Counted from the first letter of the stretch, positions 42,708 to 55,413 are shown. The stretch: 64,000 bases of DNA from Hemerocallis citrina (GCA_017893485.1 CM030364.1:208059384-208123383), one strand, 5' to 3'. Notes: generated by a model not told the origin, from the sequence alone. A program made the numbers and translations.

Positions 42708-45700
42708 CATACATATGTACGTACTCTTGGCATTTGCTTGTATCTTATGACTTCTTGTTTCATTGCATCTTTTATGATGCCTTACATTGATGTACCTATA
42801 TCCATGCACATTAGGATGTAATGAGATATTATGTACGAGCTAAATGAGGAGTTTCATCATATCTCAACCATTGGAGGTCTGCAAATTGTGTGGCTATGCA
42901 ATGAAAACTACGAAATTGTAAAATTGAAAGAGCACGACACACACAGAAAAGAAGAATTGAAGTCTTAAGAAGGGGTTTTCTGCTTCAAATTTGATAGCAT
43001 GTTCTTTTGAATTGTTGTATCTGCTCACGACTACTCTTACTATCAATTGTGTAAGCTTGATTGCTTTTGATTGTATATAGATGTTAAGTAAAGAAGATGA
43101 ATTAAGAGAACTCAAAAGTTAATATACAGGTCTATACAGAACCAAGGGAGAAATTGATAAGAAACAGGAGGTGAAAGATCCCTAAAGATTCTGAATAGTA
43201 AAAATGATCTTTTGAATGGAAAATAAATTATGAAAAAAAAAGAGAAAGTATGTAGAAAACCATATAATTACTACAAATATTCATTGGATAAGTATATTTT
43301 ACACATCTCATTGTGTACTTCTTCACTTTTATGCGTTCCCATGACAGAGCTGATGGAGAAAAAAAGATCAAAGTGGCTGACCCTAAGTCCCTAACGCATT
43401 GTTCTTGTTGTTTATTCTAGTATAGATGAATTCGAGTCTGAGAACTGCCAATAGACATGCACACATCTTCTTAATATTTAACTTGCATGGTTGAATAGTC
43501 TAGCTTGCTTTATGCTTAAGCATGATGTGTTCCTAACTTATCAAATTATCTTTATGCAGCTTAAACCATATGTGTCTCAATGCGCAAGGGATGCAACCAC
43601 CACCTCTGAGGCATCTACTGCAACAAAATGATTACGTTTTCGTCGTCTACATTTGGTAGTTACCTCTAGATAACCAAATGCCCTTTATATAATGTGGCCT
43701 AAACACTAGGAGTTGTCGGCCCTTTTTTTGTGAACGTTGGATGCATTTGCGTATATTTGGCATTAAATGCTGATTTTCCTTTACCGGCTGCTGTGGAAAA
43801 TGTTCTCGCTGATAATCAATTGCCCAACCTAAGATCAATGTGAACTCATGTACTTGCGGTTGTGCTTGTGTACTAGATCTTTTAAGCTGCCTGTTATAAA
43901 TTGTTTTATTTGCTGCAGGGCCCTTGTATTAGATCTTGTAAGCTTTCTTTATGCCAAGTATGTTATTTTAATTATTAATTATGGACAACTGGCTTAACCA
44001 GCGAGAGATGAAGTGTTCATGTGGGAAGTGTTCATGTGCGAATAGTATGAAAATGACTGGATTTATTTGTACACTTTTATTTATTCAAAAATAAAAGTTC
44101 AAAATACATTAAAAATTAATGACAATTGTTGCGAGACTTTGATAGTCAAAAACCATATGCATGGTGCCTGCCGAAAAGTCTGGTTAGCCGCAATAATTTC
44201 CACATACAAAGTTGACCAAAGAGAAAAAGGAAAGGCAAGAGGAAAGCAACTCAAAATATGATATGCATGCACCACCCAGTTCATATTATGCATCAATCAT
44301 GCAGTTACTATTGACTGGGCGGTAATCGTGTAGCACACATTAACACATTTTGAGAAAGAAATGCGACGTTACTTGACGAGCTTAATTTTACTTGCAAACC
44401 ACACAAAAAAAAAATGGTGCACCAAAATACTAGAAATCATGAAAGGCAGTGTCCTTGTTTTGACGATTCAGAACTTGCTGGCAATCCACCTTTCTTTGTG
44501 TGGTCCACGTCATCATGCATACAAGGTGGATAAGATTTCATGTACTCTTCACAACAGCAAGGAGCAAGCTCAGCAGAGAGCATTGCTGGATCAGCATTAT
44601 TATGTTCGTTGTCAAAAACAGTATAAAATTATTCTATGTTCTCAAGATAACTATGCTACGTTCGCTTTTTTAGCATGTGTAAACCTATCAAACTCATACT
44701 TTTAAAGATAGCAACCCTAATACAGGTTAGGTTTTGAAAAAAATTGTCATAGTTTAGAATAGTTTCTTTGAAATCATATAAAAGTTTGAGCAGATAATCG
44801 TTATAGTTTGGGAGAAAAATGAAAGCTTGAGGAGGCTATGCATATTAAGGCAACTTTAGGTAGTTATTTGAAAAAATGCAACAAAAAAATAGTTCTTTTT
44901 ATTATTTAGCGAAATAATAATCTCTAATCTCTAATCTCTAGTCTCTAATATTATAATGGGAGAAAACCTGAGTGTCATTTGTCATTTTGTCATTCTACCA
45001 GCATGTACAACGCACGTACATAACTAATGTAAGAAGAATTCCAGTTCAAATTCTCCTTATGTCAGAGTTTTTGTTTTTATTCTTATTTTTTAAAATTATT
45101 AAAATGTACATCTAACGCGTTAATTACTAGTAACATTGATTGCAATTGATGTGACACATTTTCCAATTATTTATGTTCTAAAAAATTCATATAATACGAT
45201 AAAGATTGTGCTATATCAGTTTATCAAATAATGTTTAGTACATAACGTTATTAAATATTTCCTCTTCTCCCATTATTTTCAACTACTTTCATCATTCCAT
45301 GTCAAAACATAATCCGTGTAAAAATGCAACTTGCATAAGTAAATGTTACTGTTTTTTTTTTTTGTTTGAAGAAATTGTGAAGTATAATCTTCATGTTTTA
45401 TTAACAAGAAGGTAATGAAATATACTATTAATTATAGGGCTACAAAACATCAATCTCAAAAAGACAACAATAGAAAAAATTACGTGAACACAATCCAAAA
45501 ATCTCACAACACGGTCGAAATAAAAGTCTAAACAACCCCGATGGCCAAGTGAACTGCATGCAACCTATCCTCGGTGCTCCTCTCTAGGATCTCATTCCTA
45601 GATGCATTTTTTTTCGTTCTGACGAGACCATTACTTCGAATCACCAATTTCACAGTGGTGATCCAAATACCTAATTAAATCAAGTGCAAGGCCGTGTGTA

Positions 45701-45928
45701 TTAATCCCCTTTGACCACATTCCTTAACCAATTTGACCATCGTGCTTCCTTGTTCATTGACAACCCCAATCAACATGACCCCTATGATCGGTTGCGATGC
45801 CTTCTTCGGTGTTGCAAAATGAATTTCAACTACGGTGATAGGTTGAAGATGTTCCCAGCAACGATCTCATCGTCAAGACTTCAACATTGATTTGGTTCAA
45901 GGGTGTTGGGGTCACGTCTGACCCAAAG
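42708..45928. other. Low-coding region right of Copia-B
   Basis: Unique-looking AT-rich DNA with no ORF I can assign. It contains a possible last exon (43560-43631), and a TCTCTAA-rich start followed by TATAATGGGAGAAAAC near 44940-44970 that resembles the 5' end of plant Helitrons. No 3' end for that candidate was found. It may be the sequence into which Copia-B originally inserted. Confidence 0.4.
43560..43631 (+). pseudogene. Possible terminal exon of a host gene
   Basis: A pyrimidine/TTTATGCAG acceptor ends at 43559. From 43560, 23 codons (LKPYVSQCARDATTTSEAST...) run in frame to TGA at 43629-43631. The composition is protein-like but I recognise no family and see no upstream exon, so it may be chance. 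Confidence 0.22.
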
Positions 45929-46782
45929 TATAGCGCCCCGAATTTCATAATAGGAAATATGAGACACAAATTCAGAATCTTTACTTTAATGTAAACCAAA
46001 CACAGCACAAAAATTTAGAAAAATTTAAATTTTCTTTACATCAATACCATTACAATGCATAGCGGAAAAATTACAACACTTTTAATACAACTTGGATCAA
46101 TTACTGAAATTCAATCTTCTCTTAGGCCAAGATTTAACTCTTACTAAGCTACTCACTTGCAAATCCTGCAAAACTGACAAAAACTGTGGGCACGTCAGTT
46201 GAATGCAACTGATGCAATGCTGATAAAAATAGCGACTCTCCAATATCTCATAACCACAAACTTGTCGCACAACATAAAATAAAACAATCATAGAAAAGAT
46301 TCATAAATCAACATGTGAAATTGAACTAAAAGAATAAGTGTGTGTTAAGAAAACAAAGAAAAATGCATAAAACAATATTCAAGAAAACACAATGTACACG
46401 ATGCACACTAATGCATACTTGTTCGGATTCTATGCATCTCATACTACTTAGGTCTGAGGGCAAGCCCTTAGCGTTCTTTACATTACAGGGATTAATCCCT
46501 CGCTATGCAACCTACTACCATAACTACTACGAGATTTAGACATTTTACAAGTATTGGCTTTCGTCCAGGAATACTGGAGATCAATCCCACTCCGCAAATC
46601 ATTCTGGAGCCTCTTTCATTCCTCGTCCAGGAATACTGTGGATTATCTCACTCCGTAGATCATTCTGGAGCCCTCATTGCACAAATATCCCATGAGCGTC
46701 GCTCTCGTCCTAAAATACTGGAGATAATCTCACTTGGCAAATCATCCTGGGGCCTCTTTCATCCCTCATTTCGGAATACTGG
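45929..46782 (-). repeat. LTR-like element Y1, left part (minus orientation)
   Basis: It begins TATAGCGCCCCGAATTTC, matching the start of Y2 (TGTAGCGCTCCGAATTTC at 59550) with a TG to TA change. It contains four tandem ~60-85-bp units (AATACTGGAGAT...ACTCCGCA...TCATTCTGGAGCC) between 46560 and 46782. The solo LTR X was inserted in the fourth unit. Y1 resumes at 50168. No coding region is present. Confidence 0.7.
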
Positions 46783-49700
46783 TGTCACGCCCCGCTTTTC
46801 AAAAAGAATACAGAATACGGATACGCGACTCAACCCAATAAATGATTTGCATTATCCATAAGCTGCTGATGAATCTTTACAATATCTCACAAAATAATCA
46901 GATTCAGAAGCAAAAGAGAATCAACCACACATGCAAAACTAAATTAATGAACCAACAGAATTTACTTAAAACAAAATGTATTTATCTCAAATAAATCAGA
47001 ATCTGGATAAGACAAAATCCTGGGTCACATCGCCCAAAAATATAAAGGAATCATCCAAGTACTCAAAATACATTATCCAAAGCAACAATAATAGCAATAC
47101 TAATAAGCAAAAAATTCAGCATTAATATCTCATTTCGCCATTACCATTGGGCAGCTGAACATCCTGATCTGCAATTAATAATTACAGGAGAAGGAAAGAG
47201 AAAACAAGTACCCGTCAATGCAAGTTATGGGCCACTTATAATGTAGGATACAAGTACATGGGAAAGATAAACAAATAGCATGGAATAATACATCAACAGT
47301 AATAACTAGCATGAATCAGTAAAACAAAGTCAACTAGCATGGTATACTAACAGTATAAATGAATGTGTCAAGTATAGTGTCATATGGCAACTAACAGTAT
47401 CCAGTTTCAGTAAGCTCAGTATATCAGTATAACAGTATAACAGTATCAGTCCAACAGTATCAGTCTAACAGTATCAGTCTAACGGTATCAGTCTTACAGT
47501 ATCAGTCTAACAGTATCAGTCTTATGTTCTTACATTCTTGTGTGTATTACTAGCTAGGTAGCACTTCATGCGCCCCATATTATAACACATGGTTGCTACA
47601 ACAAATATTTTTACTTTTAGATTTCATAGTGGACCATAATGGGGCAGTGTACTCAGGTATCAGTAACAGTAGCAGTAGCAGTAAAAGTAACAGTAATAAT
47701 AGCAATAAAAGTAACAGTGACAGTAACAGTAACAGTATGGAACACTAGTTCCCTTCCAAGTACACATTTTCATATTTTCCACTACTAGATCTTCCCTTAA
47801 GAAACCCTGGCTTGATTACTTTTATTATGGTTATCAACAGACATGGTAGTGCATGAAATAATGTCAAACTAATATGGTATAATCAGTATTTGGTTCAGGA
47901 AAACAAATAAACATGCATAGGTGATATACGGTCACATAAACGAGCAAAACAGTGTATGTTCATATTCAGGACAGCAGGACAGTACAGTACTAAAACAGTG
48001 ATTTCCGTTACTACAGAAATCCAAATCTGAATCCGTCAAAGAATTTGAAAAATAGACTTTCACACGAATCCAGCGATTATATATAATCCATATATTACTT
48101 CACAATCATAACTCAAAACTGATTTGAATCCAGAAAACACGTTCAGCCAGAAATCAGTAAACCGAATTCTCAGTCAGAAAAACAGCATTAAAACTCCTCA
48201 AATAAATCTAGAAAAAATTTGGGGTAATCCCCTATATGTCTAGTATCAGAATATAAAGTTTCATAATATTCTAGTAAAATTAGTTTAGTCAACTAAAATC
48301 AGAAAATATCAAGAAATGATAGTTTGGCAAATCTGGAATTCCCAACACTGTTGTACGAAAACTGTAATATCTCACAAACGGTGAAACAAAATTCAAATCC
48401 ACCAAAGGAAGATGAAAATAGACAAAATAAGATAACTTTCATATTTCATAAATATTTTCCATACTGTAAAAGGAAATGGGGGAAAATACGATTCTTTACA
48501 GAACAGCGAGCAAAATACAGCAAGTATAACTTTTATAAACAAGCCTGAAACGGCATATAAAACTCATCAATAAAATTTACCAAAAATTCTGGATAATCTC
48601 TAAATAAGTATAGAAATACTGTGCAAAGTTTCAGATCAAAATAATATAGTTAGGATTAGTAACAAAATAGTTTAATCCTCAAAATCATCAAGAAACAAAA
48701 TCTGGAAATAAATTACACCTCTGTAGTAAAACAACCATAACTCACTCATACGAAAACGAAATCGATCAAAGACAGAGATATTGGAAAGAAGACAGATTTC
48801 TCTACAATTCATATCAAATACAAAAATTAAGAATTCTGACCTTAATATGGTCTAAAATATAAATCAAAACTGATCATCGACAGTTACAGATTTTTCTCTA
48901 ACAACAAAACCAACATAAATCATACAAAACTTGTTCCAATCACAATCAAACATGGTATAGAATTTACTAAGTGTCAAAATATTATGAAATAGATTATATA
49001 ACATATTCACAATCATCATATCACATGGATCTCATCAAACACATAATTTCACCTAATTATCTCACATATATGAATAGATCAAGAACGGTCAAACCTCGCT
49101 GTTTTCATGTCGATTTTGTGTCGTGAGGCAACTATGGTCAATAACACAATAGAGATAAAACCCATCAAAGATAACATACATATGAGTTGTCTCTAGAATC
49201 CAACTACACTATAAGCGGTATTTTTGACTTGTATCATACAAATGACAATGTACAAGTTACTTGTCTTAACCGAAGACGAAAATGAAGAACACCAAGAATA
49301 ACAGAAACGGATCCCGACAACAAACAAAACCCACGAATAAGAATTACGAACCAAATGACGATCCTCATGTGCAAACTCAACACGTGCAATACCCACAAAG
49401 GCGAGAGAAAGCAAGAGAGCATTGGCGTCGGGAGTGGCGGTTGGCTGCTACTCCAGCTGCTGCTGCTGATCGGCGCACCGGCGACGGAAGAGATGGAGAG
49501 AGAGATATGGGGATGAAGGAGATGGGTGTCGGGCTATGGTGATGGTCGGGGAGTTAAGGATCGGGTGTGGGTGAGGTGCAGGCCGAAGGTGTTGGTCGGC
49601 CAGGGGAGTTGGGGTGTTGGCTGAGGGTTTTGGGGTGTCGACGCGCACAGGACAGAGAGAAAGAGAGGCTGGGAGATTAGGGTTAGGGTTTAAGGAGAGA

Positions 49701-50167
49701 GGATTAGTTTATATAGGGTATGGTTTAGGGTTTGTAGTAGGATATGGGTAATTGGGTATTTGGGTTTAATTGGGTCCAATAGGAGAAGAAATAGGATTAG
49801 TTTAATTAGGATTTGATTAGGATAAATTGTATAGGTCTCAAAATAGAATTGTAGGTCAATTTGGCTTTGGTAATCAATTAGGGATCAAAAGCAATAGGAT
49901 TGGAAATAGGGTAGCTAACCAAAACACCACGAGCACCCAAGAACAAAATAAAGACAACAAGAATCCAATAAAGAGAAAAGAGCAACAATCAATGGAGAAC
50001 GAAACCAAAAGACGAACAAATCAACACAAAGAGCTCAAAATGAAACAAAAATGAATATATATTGAAAACAACTCTAATATACGGTCCAAGAAAATACATG
50101 AGAGTACAAATACTCAAGAAAGAGAAAAATACACCAAAAATAAGAAAAACGAAAAACAGGAGTTACA
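46783..50167 (-). mobile_element. Solo LTR X (3385 bp, minus) of a gypsy-like family
   Basis: On the plus strand it runs TGTCACGCCCC ... GGAGTTACA and is flanked by the 5-bp duplication ACTGG (46778-46782 and 50168-50172). There is no primer site, polypurine tract or coding region, so it is a solo LTR left by LTR-LTR recombination. It aligns along its length with solo LTR Z in reverse orientation. It contains CAGTAT/CAGTAA repeat tracts (47400-47740), a GC-rich stretch (49430-49680) and degenerate AGGGTTT motifs (49680-49740). Small ORFs inside have no recognisable product. Confidence 0.92.
47404..47737 (+). repeat. CAGTATCAGT / CAGTAA short tandem repeats in solo LTR X
   Basis: A ~17-bp unit (AACAGTATCAGTCT with variants) repeats about seven times at 47430-47527. 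A 6-bp CAGTAA-type repeat covers 47656-47737. LTR Z has the corresponding TATCTGTT-type repeats at about 57690-57840. Confidence 0.85.
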
Positions 50168-51270
50168 ACTGGGGAATATCTCACTCTGCGGATCATCCTG
50201 GAGCCTTCATACTCACGTTTGCTCTTGTTTCATCATATCACCAACTAGTGCTTGTCCTTACGAGTAAAAATGAGTGTCTTGAGCCACCTAGACCTAACTC
50301 TACCCTTCCGGACTTAACTCTACAAAACTAGGAACACTAGCCCCTCTAGCTAATTCCTAAGATCAATTAATTTACTGCCAGTAATCCCGGATCCTGCTCA
50401 GCCTCTATTGCTCACAAAATGAATTCCTCAACAATATCATCCCAGGGTTCTCACAATAATCCTAAATTCCCAATATTAACCGCCACTTGGTCCGGTTATC
50501 ACAACATTCTTTCTTTTATTTATTTATGGAAACACCACTTTTCCACAAAACATCTCAATTAAGATGATCTCATTCCAAATATAAACATTCATTTATCCAC
50601 AATCATTCTATCATAACTCATCTATAATTTAAGATGCATTTCACTTCCATAAAGACTCCCTTCATTTATAAAAACAAAACAAATTAATTATATCTCTTCA
50701 ATTTCAAGTCACAATACCCCTTTTCCATATTTGAAATTACACTCAAATTTTTGGAAGATTTATCAACTTTAAAACTGAAATAACTCTCTTTCAATTAGAG
50801 GATTTATCCCTAAAAATTTGAAATTTTACAGTTTCAAAATCTGAAATTCACACCTCTTTAAACTGAAAATAACTCTTTAAAATCTAAAATATTTATCCTT
50901 CAAAATTGAAATGTCTGAGGCTCCTAGTTGGAAGGAGGGACAGAACGTTAGCTTAGGGGCGAATGCTCTCTTCTTTCTTATACTCCCCTCAAAACTGAGA
51001 ATTTCATCCATAAAATTATAGTTTATACATTCGAAATCACAATTCAAACTTGGCAAAACTGAAACTCATTTCTCTTTAAATCTCAAATTCACACGTTCTT
51101 ATCTTTAAGAACATTCCATTCAAAAATGAATATTTAATTCTGAACAATTGAGTTTATATTTACTCCATAAATATAGATCACTTCACCAAATTTATAATCC
51201 ATTCGCAAAGATTGAAGCTCTAAATCATCAATAAACTAAAACTCTTTTATATAATAAATGACAAGGTAAT
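50168..51270 (-). repeat. LTR-like element Y1, right part; end unresolved
   Basis: From 50168 the sequence continues the interrupted tandem unit (ACTGGGGAATATCTCACTC) and stays similar to Y2 to at least about 50250 (CATCATATCACCAACTAGTG). Beyond that it is AT-rich with no gene. I could not fix the other end or its duplication. Confidence 0.5.
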
Positions 51271-51463
51271 TTGAAAAGAAAATATCAAGTGGCTCTCCTT
51301 CAATTGAAACAAAATCAGTGGCTCACATTCATCATCCCAAAAGACATTTACCCTCCAAAAGTTTTTCCCCCAAAATCAATTTTTCCCCACAAAAGTTTTC
51401 ATCCTCACTTTATTACTATATCTCTCTCCCCTCTTTACTTTTTTAAATCTCTCTCTCTCTCTC

Positions 51464-51503
<40 letters not shown>

Positions 51504-51706
51504 TCACTTTTCAGAAAAGAAGCAGTTACAAAATTAGAAATTCTTCAACAGCTTGGATGGTTAGTAGTAACACTAGCATACCAAATGTTCTTAACTTCTT
51601 TATGTGTTTTGCCTGTATTTCTTTATGTGTTTTACTTTACCTGCATTTCATATGTTGCATCATTCACGAAGACATGCCGTAGGCACATGTCCACGAGTAA
51701 AACTAG
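51271..51706 (+). mobile_element. Helitron-like non-autonomous element with hairpin-CTAG end
   Basis: It ends with CATGCCGTAGGCAC-type hairpin sequence (51672-51690) followed by CTAG (51703-51706) and T, as expected for a Helitron 3' terminus. The body has a TCAAGTGGCTCTCC start, TTTTCCCCC-AAAA stretches and a CT microsatellite. It is the reverse complement of the repeat family at 61727-63396. The 5' boundary is approximate. Confidence 0.45.
51448..51501 (+). repeat. CT microsatellite
   Basis: A (CT)n run broken by TCCTCC once. The serine/leucine-rich open frame across it is an artefact. Confidence 0.95.
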
Positions 51707-53196
51707 TTTTTTTATAAAATCTGAAACTTGCAACTCTAGAATTTGATCAACAAATCACTTAAAACTTCACATTCTTGCCAAATATAATCATATACATACA
51801 TACCCATATCCGCCATAGGGTTTGCAACCCTAGTGCACAAACAAAACCCTCACACACACCTCAAACCCCGAGCATCAACACACAGCTGAAACCTTTCCAA
51901 AACAGCAGCCTCAGGTCTGCACAGTGCTCGGGTTGCACTGTGCAACCCCGAGGCTGTTCAACCCCAAACCCTCAACCCTCGACATTGAAGAATTCGATTC
52001 TTTGGGAGTTTATGCATGTTATTTTCAACTCCAAACAACTCGAATATAATATTTAAAAATTTTAACATATTTAAACAGCAAATAGTTTCCAAATTTTCAC
52101 TTTATACATCTCAACATAGATCTAAATTCATACCATAAGATCTAATATCTACAACAATATATGGGTTTATTAAATCAATTTCCATGGATAAAGATTTGAT
52201 CTTTCATGCTTAATAATATCCATGATTCAAGAGCAAATTAAATAAGAACATCACCAGTGTTACCATATGCAAATTGCACAGACTAAAATAGTTTTGAGCG
52301 ACTCATAAAATTATATAGAATTCCAAAAGTGTTAAAGAATTGGGAGTAACTCAGAAATATCACTTGTCCAATTTTGGATGAATACATATTGAGAAAGCCT
52401 TTGCAAGCCTAAAATAGGAAATGTGTCAATTCTAACATCCACAAAAGATCTCACAAACATAACCACACCAATTTAGCATTAAATTTAAATTAAGATAGAT
52501 GGTACAATAAAATTTCCTATATATGCATGAAAATAAATATTAAATTAGAATTGCAGAAAATTTAACTAGTTTTTTACAACAATACTTCATTGAATATTAC
52601 AACAGACTTTACTTTTATCTAGAAAATTGTTGACTGTAATGATATTTCGTAAAATATAGCACTAATATTTCGCAGATTAAAGAAAATGGGTAGGCACAAT
52701 TATCAAAAAGAAGAGTAAAGAAAAAAATAGTTGTACCCCATGATAACCCAAGGACATTTCAGACAACTTGCAAACTATCTCGCTCAAACCTCGGTCTTAG
52801 AACTAAGTAAAGGCCTAATATTTATCCGGAGCATCAAACAAATCACTGGTTCAACTCAAAATCGACTGAACAGCCCTCAATTGGTAGCAGGGTAGTCACC
52901 CAGTGAAAACTATAAAAGGTCCTAACGGTTTGTGCTTATTGCTTATTATAGAGAACCAAGAATGGTTGGCCAAACTCAAACCTTATATCAAGAGATGGTT
53001 TGCACTAACCACTAACCTTCATATTTAAAAGTTATAATACATGTACCACAACTCATAAGTGAAACCAAAGTTGGATAAAGGTTAAACAAATAAAAATAAA
53101 AATTTAACAACCAACAACAACTAAAGGTGCACGGTAGAACTAACAACATAGCACACGAAGGTTTAATCTCAAGTAAATAAAAAATATAACATATAC
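51707..53196. other. AT-rich region without recognised gene
   Basis: Nothing coding was identified. An imperfect hairpin lies at 51906-51956. The right part may be intron sequence of the SPT5-like fragment. Confidence 0.4.
51906..51956. repeat. Imperfect 21-bp-arm hairpin
   Basis: CAGCCTC..TGCACAGTG on the left pairs with CACTGTGCA..GAGGCTG on the right across about nine bases. It could fold as RNA on either strand. No function is evident. Confidence 0.6.
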
Positions 53197-53295
53197 CTCA
53201 TAAACATCAAATGCTTTATCAGCTTCAATATAAACAAATCCCGTAATGTGCTACAAACTAAACACAGAAATTATCTCCATCTTCGCATCAACACT
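53197..53295 (-). pseudogene. SPT5/SPT5-like (KTF1) fragment, NGN-domain exon
   Basis: On the minus strand an exon-like block between an acceptor (CGCAG) and a donor (GTATAT) reads MEIISVFSL, a TAG stop, then HITGFVYIEADKAFDVYE. This matches the plant SPT5-family NGN pattern (I-S-x-F-x-x-x-H-x-x-G-F-x-I/V-E-A-D-K). The in-frame TAG (53251-53253) stands where the family has Glu or Asp, consistent with one base change. Together with the next exon it marks a decayed gene fragment. I did not find the expected following exons. Confidence 0.62.
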
Positions 53296-53416
53296 CTGCG
53301 TACATGCATACTTATGCATTAACACAACCAATCTCTAATTAGGACTCCAATTCACACACCAAAGCCAATACCATAACACAAAGTAACTCACAAAAATCAA
53401 TCAATCAACCACTCAC

Positions 53417-53608
53417 CATGCACTTAACCTTCCAAATACTCGGATCCTCCTTCGTACGCTCAATCACTACATCATCGAATTCTTTCGGATCTTCATCATA
53501 CACAACACACTCCGATCCTCTCCCACACCGGTCATTAATTAGTTCCTCCAATTCATCGCCACTCAACTTCTTTTCTTTCACAAACAAAGGAAAATGATGA
53601 TACATCAT
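53417..53608 (-). pseudogene. SPT5/SPT5-like (KTF1) fragment, exon before the NGN domain
   Basis: On the minus strand it encodes FPLFVKEKKLSGDELEELI and ends EDPSIWKVKCM at a good donor (GTGAGT, 53411-53416). This resembles SPT5-family proteins just before the NGN domain, where a basic/acidic KE-L-GDE-E motif is followed by a D-P-x-I-W-K-V-K-C motif. SPT5L/KTF1 acts in RNA-directed DNA methylation and SPT5 in Pol II elongation; the motif spelling seems closer to KTF1-type proteins but this needs a search. The GREx segment that normally follows is missing between this and the next exon. Confidence 0.62.
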
Positions 53609-53832
53609 CCCTCATTTATAGCTACTTTCTGCTTTCCCCTTCTTGCTTATATCTAACCACCAAAACAAACAATACTCACTTAAGGCACTTAAATTTGAAT
53701 AACATGAAGTAATTAATGCATTTCAGTGTTATAAACCCAAGAAATTACTAAATGCAAACCTAGAACGAACTATTTTTGTTCAATCACGGGAAAAGGAAAA
53801 TCCCAAACCCTAAAAGATGGAACTTTTATTAC

Positions 53833-53864
53833 CGAGATCGATGTCGTCATTGTCGAAGAGCAAT
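53833..53864 (-). pseudogene. Possible short acidic exon of the SPT5-like fragment
   Basis: A 32-bp block with acceptor (TTTTTAG) and donor (GTAATA) on the minus strand encodes LLFDNDDIDL, in keeping with the acidic N-terminal part of SPT5-like proteins. It is very short, so support is weak. Confidence 0.3.
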
Positions 53865-54909
53865 CTAAAAATAAAATGAGGTAAGTAAACTTACAGTCCA
53901 GTAAGAGAAAAGTCTAGTATTGTTATTCCCATAAAGATCTGGACTAACCTGGTTTCACATAAGATGCAAAATTACAAATCAAACTCATTCTTAACCCAAT
54001 TTAACTCCTAACTAACCACATTACATTTAACATGTATCTTTACCTGCCAACTAACTTCAATGCTATTGAGATCCTGCCCAAAAGGCCTCCTCAAAACCCA
54101 TAATTGTGACAGACTAAACTCATTTGGTTGGTGAATTTTTGGTTCCACACATTCATAGTTGCCTTTGCTCCATAGTACCTATCTCCCTCTACATAGGCAA
54201 TTGCATATGCTACTCAAAAAACCACACAAAAAACCCAAAAAAATAAAAAAACCCAAAAACAGAAATTAGTAAAATATTGAGATGGGCAATCTAAAAATCA
54301 AATCTTTAACCTTTTCCAACTGTCAAAAGTCAAATTTACCTGATGTCAAATCTAGGGTGAGCGGGTTTGGGTTTTTTGTTTTTATTTTTTGTTTTTGTTT
54401 TTACTTTTTTAATAAGAACGTGCGGATTGCACGTGATAATTTATATAGAAATTTCTACTTTTACTCTCCTTTCTTTATTTCAAAATAGAGAAAGGAGAGA
54501 GGGGGAGGCCGATTAGCTTAAGATATAGTACAATATAGATATAATAATTTGAAATAATATAGATATAATAATTTGAAAGCAAAAGCATGGGCACTATCAT
54601 AAAGAGAGAGAGTAGAGATATATATCATATATTCAAAAGATGATGGAGGTGCGGGGTCAAATATTTTCTTCAATTGATAAGGGATGCATATATTTTCTTC
54701 AATTGAGAGCGTTTGTAGCTGAAATGAATAAGGGATGCATATACTTTCTTCAATTGATAGTAGAAGAAAAATGCTGCTATCTTGTTGCAGCTGAGCTCAA
54801 GGGTTTAGCTCCCGAGATCCCTTTCAACCATTCCTTTTGAAACCTGGAGCATATAGCTGATGGAATTGAAGCTTCAAAATCGCTGTTTGTCTATCCTTGT
54901 TTTGTTTGC
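53865..54909. other. Region left of solo LTR Z
   Basis: No gene is supported. It holds a 17-bp-arm inverted repeat (54464-54499) and a small set of AAGGGATGCATAT-TTTCTTCAATTGA repeats (54645-54765). These produce a repetitive 66-codon ORF that I regard as spurious. Confidence 0.45.
54464..54499. repeat. 36-bp inverted repeat, copy 1
   Basis: 17-bp arms around CA with one mismatch (CTCTCCTTTCTTTATTT against AAATAGAGAAAGGAGAG). It is followed by GATTAGCTTAAGATATA. A perfect copy lies at 59216-59251 with the same trailing sequence. Confidence 0.85.
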
Positions 54910-55274
54910 TGTAACCCATGTTTTTCGTTTTGTATATTTTTGAGTGTATTTTCGCTTTGGTGTATTTTTTTTCTCTCTTTGTATCCCTCTTGTAATTCTT
55001 TTGGACCGTATATTGGATTTTAGTTTCAATATATTTTCATTTTATTATTTTGCCTTCTTTTATTTGAGTTCTTGATTCGTTGTCCGTCTTTTGATTCGTT
55101 TCTTTTTGCTCGTGCCATTATTTTTTATTCTCACTGTTTATTTATTTTTATTTTCATTTTGTTATTTTAATTCTTTCATTGTGCCCTATCACATTTTGGA
55201 TCTTTAAACTCACACATATACCCAATATCCACCTAAAAACCCATTAACCCATTTTAGCTTTATAATTAAACCTA

Positions 55275-55413
55275 CTAGTATTATACACGTGCTGTGCACG
55301 TGGGGGAAATTGGAGAATGAAAAGGGCAAAAAAAAATCTACCAGCACGTGCGTTGCACGGGTTGGATTAAGGACAAATTACACTAGGGCCTTCTCCCATT
55401 ATAGTAGTAGAGA
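55275..55413 (-). mobile_element. 139-bp non-autonomous Helitron-like element inside LTR Z
   Basis: On the minus strand it starts TCTCTACTACTATAATGG and ends with a perfect 7-bp-arm hairpin (CACGTGC-ACA-GCACGTG), then ~10 bases and CTAG. It sits between A and T, the Helitron target. LTR X has no such insert. Confidence 0.72.

Noticed and set aside
49680..49740. Telomere-like AGGGTTT motifs
   Set aside because: Only a few degenerate copies lie inside solo LTR X; there is no array.
53377..53381. CAAAG after ACA considered as the right end and duplication of LTR Y1
   Set aside because: It falls in the intron between two SPT5-like exons, with no LTR similarity around it, and a 5-base match is easily chance.
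54640..54840. 66-codon ORF with repeated KGCIYFLQL
   Set aside because: It comes from three copies of a short AT-rich DNA repeat. No homologous family is known to me and there are no gene signals.
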